A program made the translations under genes and the position numbers. This document shows, in pieces, positions 24,469-32,570 of a stretch of 64,000 bases of DNA; position 1 is the stretch's first letter, and each line of letters starts with the position of its first letter. The notes beneath the pieces are model-generated. The model had not been told where the DNA came from, ran no database searches, and saw only the letters and a list, made by a program, of their open reading frames with translations. The stretch lies in the NCBI RefSeq assembly GCF_016900315.1, contig NZ_JACSNQ010000008.1:22330-86329 (forward strand), given 5' to 3'. The DNA is from Olsenella profusa. Lineage in GTDB: Bacteria > Actinomycetota > Coriobacteriia > Coriobacteriales > Atopobiaceae.

Positions 24469-25248
24469 CTACTCACCGTCCTTCGTGGTCGCGGCGGGCG
24501 CGGAGGAGTCGACGGCCGCTGCGGCAGCGCCGTCCTTCTCGCCGTCCGCCGGGGCGCCCGCGCCCGCCAGCTTGGTGCGCCTGCGCATGAGGCGCCGGTC
24601 GAGCACGTTGTAGTAGACGATCGCCACAATCATGGCCACCACGGCCACCGGGATCTGCACCGCGGCAAGGTCGACGAGGCTCACGTCGTAGCCGAGGCCG
24701 GCAAGCGTGCCCTGCACGAGCAGACCGCCCGAGCCGCCCACAAAGAGGACCTGGCCGAAGAACCACGCCACGTTGTCGATGCCGGCCGAGATGCCCTTGA
24801 GCTCCTCGAGGTGCCTGTCGGAGATCTTCTTGCCGTCACGCTCCACGGCCGCCTGCTCCATCGGCATGATGACGGGGCGGACGAAGCCGGCCACGCCACC
24901 GAAGTTGACGTTGAAGGCCGCGAAGATCACACGCACCACGCCGTAGGCCGACGCGATGATGCCGGCCGAGGCGTTCTTGAGCTTGCGGATGAGCGCCGCG
25001 GCGGCCTGGCGCAGGCCGTTTCGCTCGAGGGTGCCCGTGATCACGAACGTCATGATGAAGATGCACATGCTCCGGTTGGAAACGAAGCTCGTGCCGAGGG
25101 TATCGAGAAACGACACCGGGTCCATGCCCCCCACCACGGCGGTCACCACGGCGGCCACCATAATGATGAGGATCGAGTCGAGCTTGAGCGCAAACCCGAC
25201 CACGACGATGACGATTCCCAGCAGCTTGAGAAGCTCTGCGGGATCCAT
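24469..25248 (-). CDS. DUF969 membrane protein (permease subunit)
   Basis: 259 residues with about six membrane helices: LLGIVIVVVGFALKL and ILIIMVAAVVTAVVGG near the start, and VDLAAVQIPVAVVAMIVAIVYY near the end. The motif GVRPVIMPMEQAA-like segment (residues about 120-135) and GISAGIDNVAWFFGQVLFVG are characteristic of DUF969. A charged, Ala/Asp-rich tail of about 40 residues is cytoplasmic. GAAGGAGG precedes the ATG. This is the first gene of the DUF969-DUF979-pcp set. Two tandem copies of a 15-base repeat sit directly before the ribosome site. Confidence 0.87.
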   Translation of the reverse strand: MDPAELLKLLGIVIVVVGFALKLDSILIIMVAAVVTAVVGGMDPVSFLDTLGTSFVSNRSMCIFIMTFVITGTLERNGLRQAAAALIRKLKNASAGIIASAYGVVRVIFAAFNVNFGGVAGFVRPVIMPMEQAAVERDGKKISDRHLEELKGISAGIDNVAWFFGQVLFVGGSGGLLVQGTLAGLGYDVSLVDLAAVQIPVAVVAMIVAIVYYNVLDRRLMRRRTKLAGAGAPADGEKDGAAAAAVDSSAPAATTKDGE

Positions 25249-25260
25249 TCGTCCTCCTTC

Positions 25261-25311
25261 TTACCTGAAAACCCACTTACCTGAAAACCCAACAATAGGT
25301 AGGTATCCTAT
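25261..25311 (-). promoter_or_regulatory. Tandem 15-bp repeat and inverted repeat before DUF969
   Basis: TTACCTGAAAACCCA occurs twice (25261-25275 and 25277-25291), 16 bases apart and ending just upstream of the ribosome site. Beyond it, ATAGG-N7-CCTAT (25295-25311) is an inverted repeat. The AT-rich patch is likely the promoter/operator or an RNA leader element of the permease operon. Confidence 0.45.
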
Positions 25312-25619
25312 ACAAGTGACGCCGCGGCGCCAGGGAACGTGCGGAAACGGAAACATGGGCGGCACCAATGCCACCGGCTGGCGGTGAGCGGCGGACGACG
25401 CGGCGGCAAGAAGAACCCGGGGGCCGGGGGCCGGGCGACTGGTGCGGCCGCGCCGGAGTCGAGCGGCCACCGCAGGTCCTTCTCGCGAGGACCGAGCCGC
25501 TGCCGCAGGTCCTTCTCGCCAGCGCTGACGCGGCCCTTGCACACGCCCGGGCGCACTTGTCGTAAGCTAGGCCTGAAGACCCGCCGCCGGCTCCGTGCCG
25601 GCCCCACGAAGGAGCGCCC
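25312..25619. other. Divergent gap between DUF969 and sdaA; motif copies only
   Basis: No gene is supported. Copies of the dispersed motif are at 25402-25416 (GCAAGAAGAACC variant), 25472-25485 and 25509-25520 (GTCCTTCTCGCC). No convincing sdaA promoter was identified. GAAGGAGC serves as its ribosome site. Confidence 0.6.
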
Positions 25620-27221
25620 ATGTCAGCCACGCCGCAGACCCTCGCCACCACCTCGGCCTTCGAGGTGCTCGGCCCCGTGATGGTGGGGCCCTCCTCCTCC
25701 CACACCGCCGGCGCCCTGCGCTGCGCGCGCGTGGCGGCCTCGCTTCTGGAGGGGCGCGTGGTGCACGTGCGCTTCACGCTGTGGAACTCCTTCGCCCACA
25801 CCTACCACGGCCACGGCACCGATCGCGCGCTCGTGGCGGGCATCCTCGGGCTCGACACCGACGACGAGCGGATCCGCGACGCCTTTGACCTGGCGCGCGA
25901 GGCCGGGCTGGACTTCTCCTTCACGACCGCCCCCGACGACGCCTCCGTCCACCCCAACACCGTGGACATCGACATGGAGGACGAGGGCGGCGCCCGCTGC
26001 CAGGTGCGCGGCGAGAGCCTCGGCGGCGGCAAGATGCGCATCAGCCGCATCGACGGGGTGGGCGTGGACATCACCGGCGCCTACACCACGCTCTTCGTGG
26101 CGCACCGCGACGCGCCGGGACTTCTGGCGTCGCTCACCCACCTGCTCGCGATGGCCGAGGTCAACATCGCCTTCCTGCGCACCTACCGCACCGAGCAGGG
26201 CGGCCAGGCCTACTCCGTCTTCGAGACCGACGGCGCGCCGGACGACTCCGTGCTGCCGATGGTGCGCCGCCTGCGCGACGTGAACTTCGCCACCTTCATC
26301 CGGGTGCCGGGCTCCATGGCGGCGGCGCCCGGCGTCACGGCAGAGGAGCTCTTCGACGACGGGGCGCAGCTGCTTGCCGCCTGCGCCGAGCGCGGGCTCT
26401 CCATCGGCGGCGTGATGGAGCTGCGCGAGCGCGGGCTCACCGGCCGGGAGGCGGCCGAGGCGTCCATGCGCCGGGTGATCGAGGTCATGCGCGCGGAGAC
26501 GAGCGAGCCCATCGAGCGGCCGGCGCGCTCGCTCGGCGGCTTCATCGGCGGCGAGGCGCGCGCCGTGAGCGAGGGGGCCGCGCGCTGGGCGGGCCCGCTC
26601 ATGGGGGACGTGCAGACACAGGCGGTGGCCCGCGCGATGGCGGTGCTCGAGCGCTCCGCGGCGATGGGCGTGATCGTGGCCGCACCGACGGCGGGCTCGG
26701 CGGGCGTGGTCCCGGGCTGCGTGCTCGCCGTGGCCGACGCGGTCGACGCCGGCGAGAAGGACGTGGCGTCGGCGCTCTGGTGCGCCGCCGCGGTGGGCCT
26801 CAACATCCAGACGCACGCGTGCGTGGCCGGGGCCGAGGGCGGCTGCCAGGCAGAGGTGGGCAGCGCGTCGGCGATGGCCGCGGCGGCGCTCGTGGAGCTT
26901 CTGGGCGGCACGCCGGAGGTGGCGCTGACGGCGGCCTCCCTTGCGATCTCCAACCTGCTGGGGCTCGTGTGTGACCCGGTGGGCGGCCTCGTGGAGGTGC
27001 CCTGCCAGGCGAGAAACGCCATCGGCGTGGCGGCCGCCTTCTCCGCGGCCCAGCTCGCCCTCTCCGGTGTGAGGTCGCTCGTGCCGTTTGACGAGGTGGT
27101 CCGCGCGATGGCCGAGGTGGGCCGCGCGCTGCCGGCCACGCTGCGCGAGACGGCGGCCGGCGGGCTTGCCGCCACGCCGAGCGCGCGGGCGGCCTGCACG
27201 CGCTGCGCCGGGTGCGCGTAG
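25620..27221 (+). CDS. sdaA: L-serine dehydratase, fused beta-alpha chain (iron-sulfur type)
   Basis: 533 residues. It converts L-serine to pyruvate and ammonia using a [4Fe-4S] cluster. The N-terminal beta part (FEVLGPVMVGPSSSHTAGA) is followed by an ACT domain near 155-235 (ITGAYTTLFVAHRDAPGLLA). The alpha part runs from about 250, with PTAGSAGVVPG, GAEGGCQAEVG and VCDPVGGLVEVPCQARN holding the cluster cysteines. Fusion in one chain is the SdaA/type 2 arrangement, while Firmicutes often split it. The C-terminus CTRCAGCA adds four cysteines of unknown role. GAAGGAGC precedes the ATG. It stands alone and feeds pyruvate metabolism. Confidence 0.95.
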   Translation: MSATPQTLATTSAFEVLGPVMVGPSSSHTAGALRCARVAASLLEGRVVHVRFTLWNSFAHTYHGHGTDRALVAGILGLDTDDERIRDAFDLAREAGLDFSFTTAPDDASVHPNTVDIDMEDEGGARCQVRGESLGGGKMRISRIDGVGVDITGAYTTLFVAHRDAPGLLASLTHLLAMAEVNIAFLRTYRTEQGGQAYSVFETDGAPDDSVLPMVRRLRDVNFATFIRVPGSMAAAPGVTAEELFDDGAQLLAACAERGLSIGGVMELRERGLTGREAAEASMRRVIEVMRAETSEPIERPARSLGGFIGGEARAVSEGAARWAGPLMGDVQTQAVARAMAVLERSAAMGVIVAAPTAGSAGVVPGCVLAVADAVDAGEKDVASALWCAAAVGLNIQTHACVAGAEGGCQAEVGSASAMAAAALVELLGGTPEVALTAASLAISNLLGLVCDPVGGLVEVPCQARNAIGVAAAFSAAQLALSGVRSLVPFDEVVRAMAEVGRALPATLRETAAGGLAATPSARAACTRCAGCA

Positions 27222-27326
27222 GTTCGGCGCGGGCGCGGCGGGCCTGAGGTTCTTCTCGCCGGGCGGGCCGTGTCGAGCTGCGACGTTTCACATCGGGCAC
27301 GTCGTCCCACGTCGGGCACCGTCGGG

Positions 27327-27642
27327 CACCGTTTTCGGACGGTCTGTTGACTAGTTTCGTCCGGAAACAGTGCGCGGTCCGGAGGCCGCACTGTTGTTGG
27401 ACGGTCTGGAGCCGAATTCCGTCCGCAGACGGTGCGCGACCTACGCGGCCGATCGTCAACACTGTTTCCGGACGGTCTGCGTCCCAATTTCGACCGGAAA
27501 CGGTACGTGACCTACGCGGCCGGCCGGGGGCACCGTTTTCGGACGGTCTGTGGCCCGATTCCGTCCAGAAACGGTGCGCGGTCCGGAGGCCGCACTGTTG
27601 TTGGACGGTCTGGAGCCGGATTCCGTCCAGAAATGGTGCGCA
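27327..27642. repeat. Palindrome array A2: five ~50-bp inverted repeats
   Basis: Units at 27327-27376, 27389-27438, 27461-27508, 27531-27580 and 27593-27642. They have the same family of arms as array A1 (CACYGTTTYCGGACGG and CGTCCRGAAACGGTG). Landmark steps are 62, 71, 71 and 62. Units 2 and 5, with their flanks, are nearly identical over more than 60 bases, a sign of recent duplication or conversion. The array fills the gap between the convergent sdaA and the kinase-like gene. GTTCTTCTCGCC lies at 27249-27260. Confidence 0.9.
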
Positions 27643-27693
27643 GCCGCCCGCAGGCGGCGCGCAGCCAGGCAAGACGCAGCCCCAGGGCGCCCC

Positions 27694-28386
27694 CTACCCG
27701 CGGCGGGCGAGGGCCTCGAGCTTGGCGCGGTACGCCGCCTCGATGATCTCGCAGCAGCCCTCGCGCCCGAACGCCGAGCGGTCCACAACGAGGTTCTTGT
27801 GGTCGTGAAGCAGGCACTTGCCGGCGGAGTAGCGCTTGTAGAACGCCTCGCGCTCGCGCTGGCGCTGCTTGACGAGGCGCGCGCCCTTGGCCTTGGTGAG
27901 CCCGCGCTTGGCGCGCACGATCTCCACGCGGTCCTCGAAGGGCGCCGTCACGAGCACGGAGACCAGGTTGGGGTTGCCGCGCAGGATGTACTCCGAGAGA
28001 CGCCCCACGATGATGCAGCTGCGTGAGTTGCCAAGGTCGGTGATCACGCGCGCCACGGCGTCGAAGAGCTCGTCTGAGCGGGTGCGCGCGTCCACGCGGT
28101 CGGGCAGGAAGGCGCCCGCCTCGGCCGCCGGGCGCTCGTCGTAGGCGGCGAGGTCATCGACGGTGGCGCCCCCGCGCAGCGCCGCGCGGACCAGGATCTC
28201 GTTGTCGTAGAGGGGGATGCCGAGGCGCACGGAGAGCATCTTGCCAATCTCGTGGCCCTCGGCGCCGAAGTCGCGCGCGATGGTGATGACCACCGGGTCG
28301 ATGCGGGCGGGGGCCTGCGTCTCGGAGGGCTCCGGGGCGGCGCTGCCGGCGGGCGCGCCTTCGGGGGCTGTGGGCTGCATGGTCAT
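27694..28386 (-). CDS. Cytidylate-kinase-like family protein
   Basis: About 230 residues. A disordered Pro/Ala/Glu-rich N-terminus of about 30 residues precedes VVITIARDFGAEGHEIGKML, the P-loop of the Cytidylate_kin2-like family. CIIVGRLSEYILRG and the Arg/Lys-rich lid (AKRGLTKAKGARLVKQRQRER) follow. It is probably a nucleoside monophosphate kinase, but true cmk is usually longer and linked to der or rpsA, so the substrate is unsure. ATG at 28386 has GGGAGG 5 bases upstream. A frame back to 28473 is not supported. It lies 129 bases downstream of... and on the same strand as the ABC transporter genes, with the motif GGCGAGAAGAAC at 28489-28500 between them. Confidence 0.82.
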   Translation of the reverse strand: MTMQPTAPEGAPAGSAAPEPSETQAPARIDPVVITIARDFGAEGHEIGKMLSVRLGIPLYDNEILVRAALRGGATVDDLAAYDERPAAEAGAFLPDRVDARTRSDELFDAVARVITDLGNSRSCIIVGRLSEYILRGNPNLVSVLVTAPFEDRVEIVRAKRGLTKAKGARLVKQRQREREAFYKRYSAGKCLLHDHKNLVVDRSAFGREGCCEIIEAAYRAKLEALARRG

Positions 28387-28515
28387 GGATCCTCCCTTTG
28401 GGTTGGGGCGGACGGGACTCGGCGGACGAACGCGGGGCGCGCCGGACGGGCGCGGCGGGCGGACGGGGCGCACCAGACGGACACGACAGGCGAGAAGAAC
28501 GGGCGAACCGCTCCC

Positions 28516-29163
28516 CTACGCCGCCACCAGACGGCGCTGGTAGGCGCGCACCAGAAGCGAGATGCCGAAGTTCAGCGCAAAGTACAGCAGGAACACGAAG
28601 CCGTACAGCAGGAGCACCTGGTTGAGGTTGGTGGTGTAGCCCATCACGACCTTGGCCGAGAACATGAACTCGGCGACGTTGATGCCCGCGAGGTACGAGG
28701 AGTCCTTGATGACCGTGGTGCACTGGCTGAAGAGCGCAGGGATGATGGTGCGGAAGGTCTGCGGCAGGATGACGTAGCGCATCGTCGAGAAGAACCCGAA
28801 GCCCTGGCTCTGCGCGGCCTCGAACTGGCTCTTGGGAATCGAGTTGAAGCCGCCGCGGACGATCTCGGCAATGACCGCGGAGGTGAAGATCGTGAACGCC
28901 AGCACCGAGACGAAGACGTCGGAGCCCTTGACCGTGAAGTAGATGAAGAGGATCCACAGCAGGTTCGGCGTGCAGCGGAAGAGCTCGATGTAGCCCGAGA
29001 CGATCCAGCGGAAGATGCTGAGCCTCCCCCGGCAGAACTGCTTGACCATGGCCAGGACGGTGCCCAGGATGATCGAGAACACGATGGCCAGGGCAGAGAT
29101 CTCAAGCGTCTTGACGAAGCCCGCCAGGATGAAGGTGACGTTGGCCTGGGTAAAGATCTCCAT
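28516..29163 (-). CDS. Polar amino-acid ABC transporter permease (second)
   Basis: 215 residues, HisM/GlnP type, with about five membrane helices (ISALAIVFSIILGTVLAMV near the start). The ATPase-docking EAA loop reads EAAQSQGFGFFSTMRYVILPQ. It forms the membrane channel with the other permease, whose stop is 4 bases upstream. It is the last gene of the four-gene operon. The substrate is set by the binding protein and is probably glutamine, glutamate or aspartate. No anomalies. Confidence 0.92.
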   Translation of the reverse strand: MEIFTQANVTFILAGFVKTLEISALAIVFSIILGTVLAMVKQFCRGRLSIFRWIVSGYIELFRCTPNLLWILFIYFTVKGSDVFVSVLAFTIFTSAVIAEIVRGGFNSIPKSQFEAAQSQGFGFFSTMRYVILPQTFRTIIPALFSQCTTVIKDSSYLAGINVAEFMFSAKVVMGYTTNLNQVLLLYGFVFLLYFALNFGISLLVRAYQRRLVAA

Positions 29164-29167
29164 GAGT

Positions 29168-29914
29168 CTACGCCTCCTTCACGGGCTCGGGGGTGATGCC
29201 GGGGATGACCTTGGCACGCGGCTTGCGCTTGGCTCGCTTCTCCAGGTACTGGACGAGAAGGGCCAGCGGGAAGCAGATGATGAAGTACAGCACGCACGCC
29301 ATGATGTAGCCCTGCAGGTAGCCGTAGGTCGACACGAAGTTGTCGGCGTTGTACATGAGGTCGCCGCCGGCGATGAGGGCCAGGACCGACGTGTTCTTGA
29401 CGAGGTTGAGCGCCTGGTTGCAGAGCGGGGGCAGGATCACCTTGAAGGTCTGCGGCAGGATGATGTACGCGTAGGCCTGCGGACGCGTGAAGCCCTGGCT
29501 GCGGGCCGCCTCCATCTGGCCGCGGGGGACGCTCTCGATGCCGGTGCGGATGACCTCGGAGACGTAGGCCGCGTGGTAGAGGCCCACACCCACCGCGCCG
29601 ATCACGAACGACGAGATGCGCACCGGGCTCGGGGCGCCCGTGAGCGCCTGGAGGACGCGCGGGCCCGCCATGTAGTAGAAGAAGACCTGCACGGGCAGGG
29701 GCGTGTTCTGGAAGAACTCCACGTACACGCGGCTCACGGCGCGCAGCACGCGCGAGCGCGTCGTGGAGAAGACGCCGAGGATCGTCCCCAGCACCAGCGA
29801 TATGACCAGGCCCACGACGACGACCTGCAGCGTGAAGAGGAAGCCGTCCCAAAACGGCCCCATGCTGTCAAGCGTTATGGTCCATCGCCGGGCGTCGAAC
29901 AAGCCGTCGAGCAT
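29168..29914 (-). CDS. Polar amino-acid ABC transporter permease (first)
   Basis: 248 residues, HisM/GlnP type, with membrane segments FTLQVVVVGLVISLVLGTIL near the N-terminus and ACVLYFIICFPLALLVQYL near the C-terminus. The docking loop is EAARSQGFTRPQAYAYIILPQ. It pairs with the downstream permease. The tail (KRAKRKPRAKVIPGI) is basic and cytoplasmic. It starts about 150 bases after the binding-protein gene, in a gap holding two strong hairpins. Confidence 0.92.
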   Translation of the reverse strand: MLDGLFDARRWTITLDSMGPFWDGFLFTLQVVVVGLVISLVLGTILGVFSTTRSRVLRAVSRVYVEFFQNTPLPVQVFFYYMAGPRVLQALTGAPSPVRISSFVIGAVGVGLYHAAYVSEVIRTGIESVPRGQMEAARSQGFTRPQAYAYIILPQTFKVILPPLCNQALNLVKNTSVLALIAGGDLMYNADNFVSTYGYLQGYIMACVLYFIICFPLALLVQYLEKRAKRKPRAKVIPGITPEPVKEA

Positions 29915-29952
29915 GCGTGCCCCTCCCGAATGACGTGTGTCCTACCTCGCCG

Positions 29953-30046
29953 CGGCCCGCACGTCGTGCCCGGGCCGCGCCTGACCGCCGGGGCATGCAA
30001 GAGCCCGGCAGCAGCCCCGGCCCGCCGCAAGCGAGGGGCCGGGGCT
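29953..30046 (-). promoter_or_regulatory. Two hairpins between binding-protein and permease genes
   Basis: GCGGCCCG/CGGGCCGC pairs across 29953-29979. AGCCCCGGCCC/GGGCCGGGGCT pairs across 30013-30046 with a 12-base loop. Neither is followed by a clear U-run on the minus strand. Such structures after binding-protein genes commonly cause partial termination or protect the 3' end, raising binding-protein output over permease. Confidence 0.65.
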
Positions 30047-30062
30047 CCGTGTGCTGGAAAGC

Positions 30063-30926
30063 CTACGCGCTGGCGCCGAGCCAGGTCTGGATCTCCTCGT
30101 CCATCCAGCCGTTGTCGAGGAGCTCGTTGACGGTGTCGTCCACCACGGCGCTGAGGTCGGAGCCCTTCTTGGTGGCCACGCCGTACTCCTGCGTGCCGAA
30201 CTCGATCTCGGGCTGGACGAGCTCCTTCTGGTCGTTCATGTAGGTGTTGAGCGTCGAGCGGTCCATGGCAAAGGCGTCGACGTTGCCGGACTCGAGGGCC
30301 GAGTTGATCGACGGGTAGTCCGGGTACTCCTGGAAGGTCGGCGTGGCGCTGATCTCCTGATCGGAGAGCATCTGGGTCACGGCGTCCTTGGTCGTGGAGC
30401 CCTGGGAGACGCCGATGATCTTGCCGTCGAGGTCCGCCATCGAGGTGATGCCGGAGCTCTTCATGACCATGATGCCCACCGAGTCGGTGCGGTACGGGGT
30501 CGAGAAGTCGTAGTCCTCCTGGCGCTCCGGGGTGATGGTGTAGGTGGCGACGATGACGTCGAGGGTGTCGTTGTCGATGAGCGGGCCGCGCGTCTTGGGC
30601 GTGACGGCCGTGAACTCGCAGAGGCCCTGCTCCTTGGCCTCGTCGTAGGTGACGTCGAGGACGGCGGCCGCGAGCTGGTAGCAGAGGTCGATCTCCAGGC
30701 CCTCGTACTGGTTGGTCTCGGTGTTGAGGAAGCCGTAGCCCAGGACGTCCTGCTTGACGCCGCAGGCGAGCTTGCCGCGGTCCTTGATGGCAGCGAGCTT
30801 GGAGCCGGAGTCGTCGGAGCCGCCCTCGCCGGAGCCGGAGTCGCTGCAGCCAACGAGGCCGAGGCCGGCAACGGAGGCCAGGGCGCCAAAGGCGCCGAGG
30901 AACTGGCGACGAGTCATGTCCTTCAT
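30063..30926 (-). CDS. Amino-acid ABC transporter substrate-binding lipoprotein
   Basis: 287 residues. The signal TRRQFLGAFGALASVAGLGLVGC has a twin-arginine-like start and an LVGC lipobox with Cys27, followed by a Ser/Gly/Asp linker. It is therefore exported and lipid-anchored outside. The mature part is a type II periplasmic-binding fold: GLEIDLCYQLAAAV, TITPERQEDYDFSTPY, GVSQGSTTKDAV. The family takes glutamine, glutamate/aspartate or cystine. The Arg at TPERQ is the usual ligand-carboxylate contact. AAAGGGG precedes the ATG. It sits between the ATPase and permease genes. Confidence 0.92.
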   Translation of the reverse strand: MKDMTRRQFLGAFGALASVAGLGLVGCSDSGSGEGGSDDSGSKLAAIKDRGKLACGVKQDVLGYGFLNTETNQYEGLEIDLCYQLAAAVLDVTYDEAKEQGLCEFTAVTPKTRGPLIDNDTLDVIVATYTITPERQEDYDFSTPYRTDSVGIMVMKSSGITSMADLDGKIIGVSQGSTTKDAVTQMLSDQEISATPTFQEYPDYPSINSALESGNVDAFAMDRSTLNTYMNDQKELVQPEIEFGTQEYGVATKKGSDLSAVVDDTVNELLDNGWMDEEIQTWLGASA

Positions 30927-31024
30927 GGTGATACCCCTTTCGTCGGTATCTGCTTATCGCCCGCCAGGGGACGGGCTCGCTCACCGGCCCGCGCGCGGCG
31001 GCCCGGAAATGCGCAGGCTTTTGG

Positions 31025-31756
31025 CTAGTGCAGAATCTTGTTGAGGAACTCCCGGCAGCGCGGGTTCTCCGGGTTCTCGAAGAAGTGCTCGGGCGTGCCC
31101 ACCTCGAGGATGCGCCCGTCCTCCATGAAGACCACGCGGTCGGCCACCTGACGGGCAAATCCCATCTCGTGGGTCACGCAGATCATCGTGATGTTCTCCT
31201 GCGCGAGCTCGATCATGACGTCGAGCACCTCCTGAATCATCTCCGGGTCGAGGGCGGAGGTGGGCTCGTCAAAGAGGATGATCGGCTGCTTGGTGCACAT
31301 GGCGCGCGCGATGGCGACGCGCTGCTGCTGGCCGCCGGAGAGGTTCTGCGGGTACTCACCGGCCTTCTCGGCCAGGCCGACGCGCTTGAGCGCCGCCATG
31401 GCGGTCGCGTTGGCCTCCTCCTTGGACTTCTTCTGGAGCTTGATCGGGGCGAGCGTGAGGTTGCCGAGCACCGTCATGTTGGGATAGAGGTTGAACTGCT
31501 GGAACACCATCGAGGAGTACTTGCGGGCCATCTCCAGGTGGTTCTTGCGCGTGAGCTGCGTGCCGTCGATGGAGACGGTGCCCGAGGTGGGCTCCTCGAG
31601 GTAGTTGACGCATCGGATGAGCGTGGACTTGCCCGACCCCGAGGGCCCGATGATGACGACCTTCTCGCCGGCGGCAACCGTGAGGTTGATGTCCTTGAGT
31701 ACGTGAAGGTCCCCGAAGTACTTGTTGAGGCCCTTGATTTCGATCATGTCGGCCAT
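31025..31756 (-). CDS. glnQ: Amino-acid ABC transporter ATP-binding protein
   Basis: 243 residues, a complete ABC ATPase: Walker [11 protein letters not shown]-loop VFQQFNLYP, signature LSGGQQQR, Walker [15 protein letters not shown]-loop VTHEMGFA. It powers import through the two permeases and is the first gene of the operon. The order ATPase, binding protein, permease, permease is typical of actinobacterial glutamate-type systems. The upstream gap to the tRNA terminator (31757-32042) holds a hairpin near 31941-31967 but no promoter I could define with confidence. Confidence 0.93.
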   Translation of the reverse strand: MADMIEIKGLNKYFGDLHVLKDINLTVAAGEKVVIIGPSGSGKSTLIRCVNYLEEPTSGTVSIDGTQLTRKNHLEMARKYSSMVFQQFNLYPNMTVLGNLTLAPIKLQKKSKEEANATAMAALKRVGLAEKAGEYPQNLSGGQQQRVAIARAMCTKQPIILFDEPTSALDPEMIQEVLDVMIELAQENITMICVTHEMGFARQVADRVVFMEDGRILEVGTPEHFFENPENPRCREFLNKILH

Positions 31757-32042
31757 GTGGCGCTACCTCCCCTTCGGCCGTGCAGGCTTGTGCGCCAGCG
31801 GCGGCCGCGGCGCGAGTAACGGCTTTTGACTCTAGCTCATGGCACCCATTCACAGTCATTCTTGATACCGAGGGGATACAAACGGGTCCCGACCGGAAAC
31901 ACGCAACCTGCGACGAAACCGGGGCGAAACCGCCCTTTTACCGTCCCGCCATCTTCGGGAGACGGGACTGCGGACCCGCGGACGGGCGGCGCGGGGCTGC
32001 ATCGGGGCACGACGCCGGGCCGGTACCGCGCGCGGCGGGCGC

Positions 32043-32073
32043 AAAAAAAACCCGGGTCCGTACGGAACCCGGG
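32043..32073 (-). terminator. Terminator of the tRNA operon
   Basis: CCCGGGTCC/GGAACCCGGG forms a stem across 32051-32073. On the minus strand it is followed by eight U residues (32043-32050), just past the last tRNA-Glu. Confidence 0.9.
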
Positions 32074-32082
32074 AGCGACGTT

Positions 32083-32159
32083 TGGTAGCCCGTACCAGAT
32101 TCGAACTGGTGATCTCCGCCTTGAGAGGGCGGCGTCCTGAACCGCTAGACGAACGGGCC
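32083..32159 (-). tRNA. tRNA-Glu (anticodon CTC), copy 2
   Basis: Cloverleaf on the minus strand: acceptor GGCCCGT/ACGGGCT, anticodon loop CTCTCAA (CTC, reads GAG), T-arm ACCAG-TTCGAAT-CTGGT, encoded CCA. It is identical to the copy 80 bases upstream. Confidence 0.96.
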
Positions 32160-32162
32160 AAA

Positions 32163-32239
32163 TGGTAGCCCGTACCAGATTCGAACTGGTGATCTCCGCC
32201 TTGAGAGGGCGGCGTCCTGAACCGCTAGACGAACGGGCC
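32163..32239 (-). tRNA. tRNA-Glu (anticodon CTC), copy 1
   Basis: Same sequence as the downstream copy, including the encoded CCA. Three bases separate the two genes. Probably cotranscribed after tRNA-Gln. Confidence 0.96.
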
Positions 32240-32262
32240 ACATATGCGATTGAGTGGGCAAA

Positions 32263-32336
32263 TGGCTGGGACTGAGAGAGTCGAACTCCCGTTGACGGAA
32301 CCAGAATCCGCTGTCCTACCACTAGACGAAGTCCCA
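32263..32336 (-). tRNA. tRNA-Gln (anticodon CTG)
   Basis: Acceptor TGGGACT/AGTCCCA, anticodon loop TTCTGGT (CTG, reads CAG), T-arm GGGAG-TTCGACT-CTCTC, discriminator G and encoded CCA. First tRNA of the three-gene set. Confidence 0.96.
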
Positions 32337-32570
32337 ATTTGCCACTTCGAGCGCCTCTCAGCGCGAAGAAGTACTATACGGGATTCCCCTCTCCCGTGCA
32401 ACCGAGAATTGTGGAGAAGTTTTGCGAAGCCCCCTCAGGCCCGCCCCACGGCGAGAAGGACCCGCAGCGGCCAGGCCGACGCCGCACAGGCCGGCTGAGC
32501 CACGCCGGCCGGTACCGCACGGGACGCCCCCTGTCAGGTCACACCCCGCCAGGTGACGCGTCCCTTTCCC
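32337..32570. other. Gap between pcnB and the tRNA operon; motif copy only
   Basis: It contains an AT-rich patch just upstream of tRNA-Gln (about 32370-32420, the likely tRNA promoter zone) and one GGCGAGAAGGAC at 32450-32461. No gene is supported. Confidence 0.6.
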
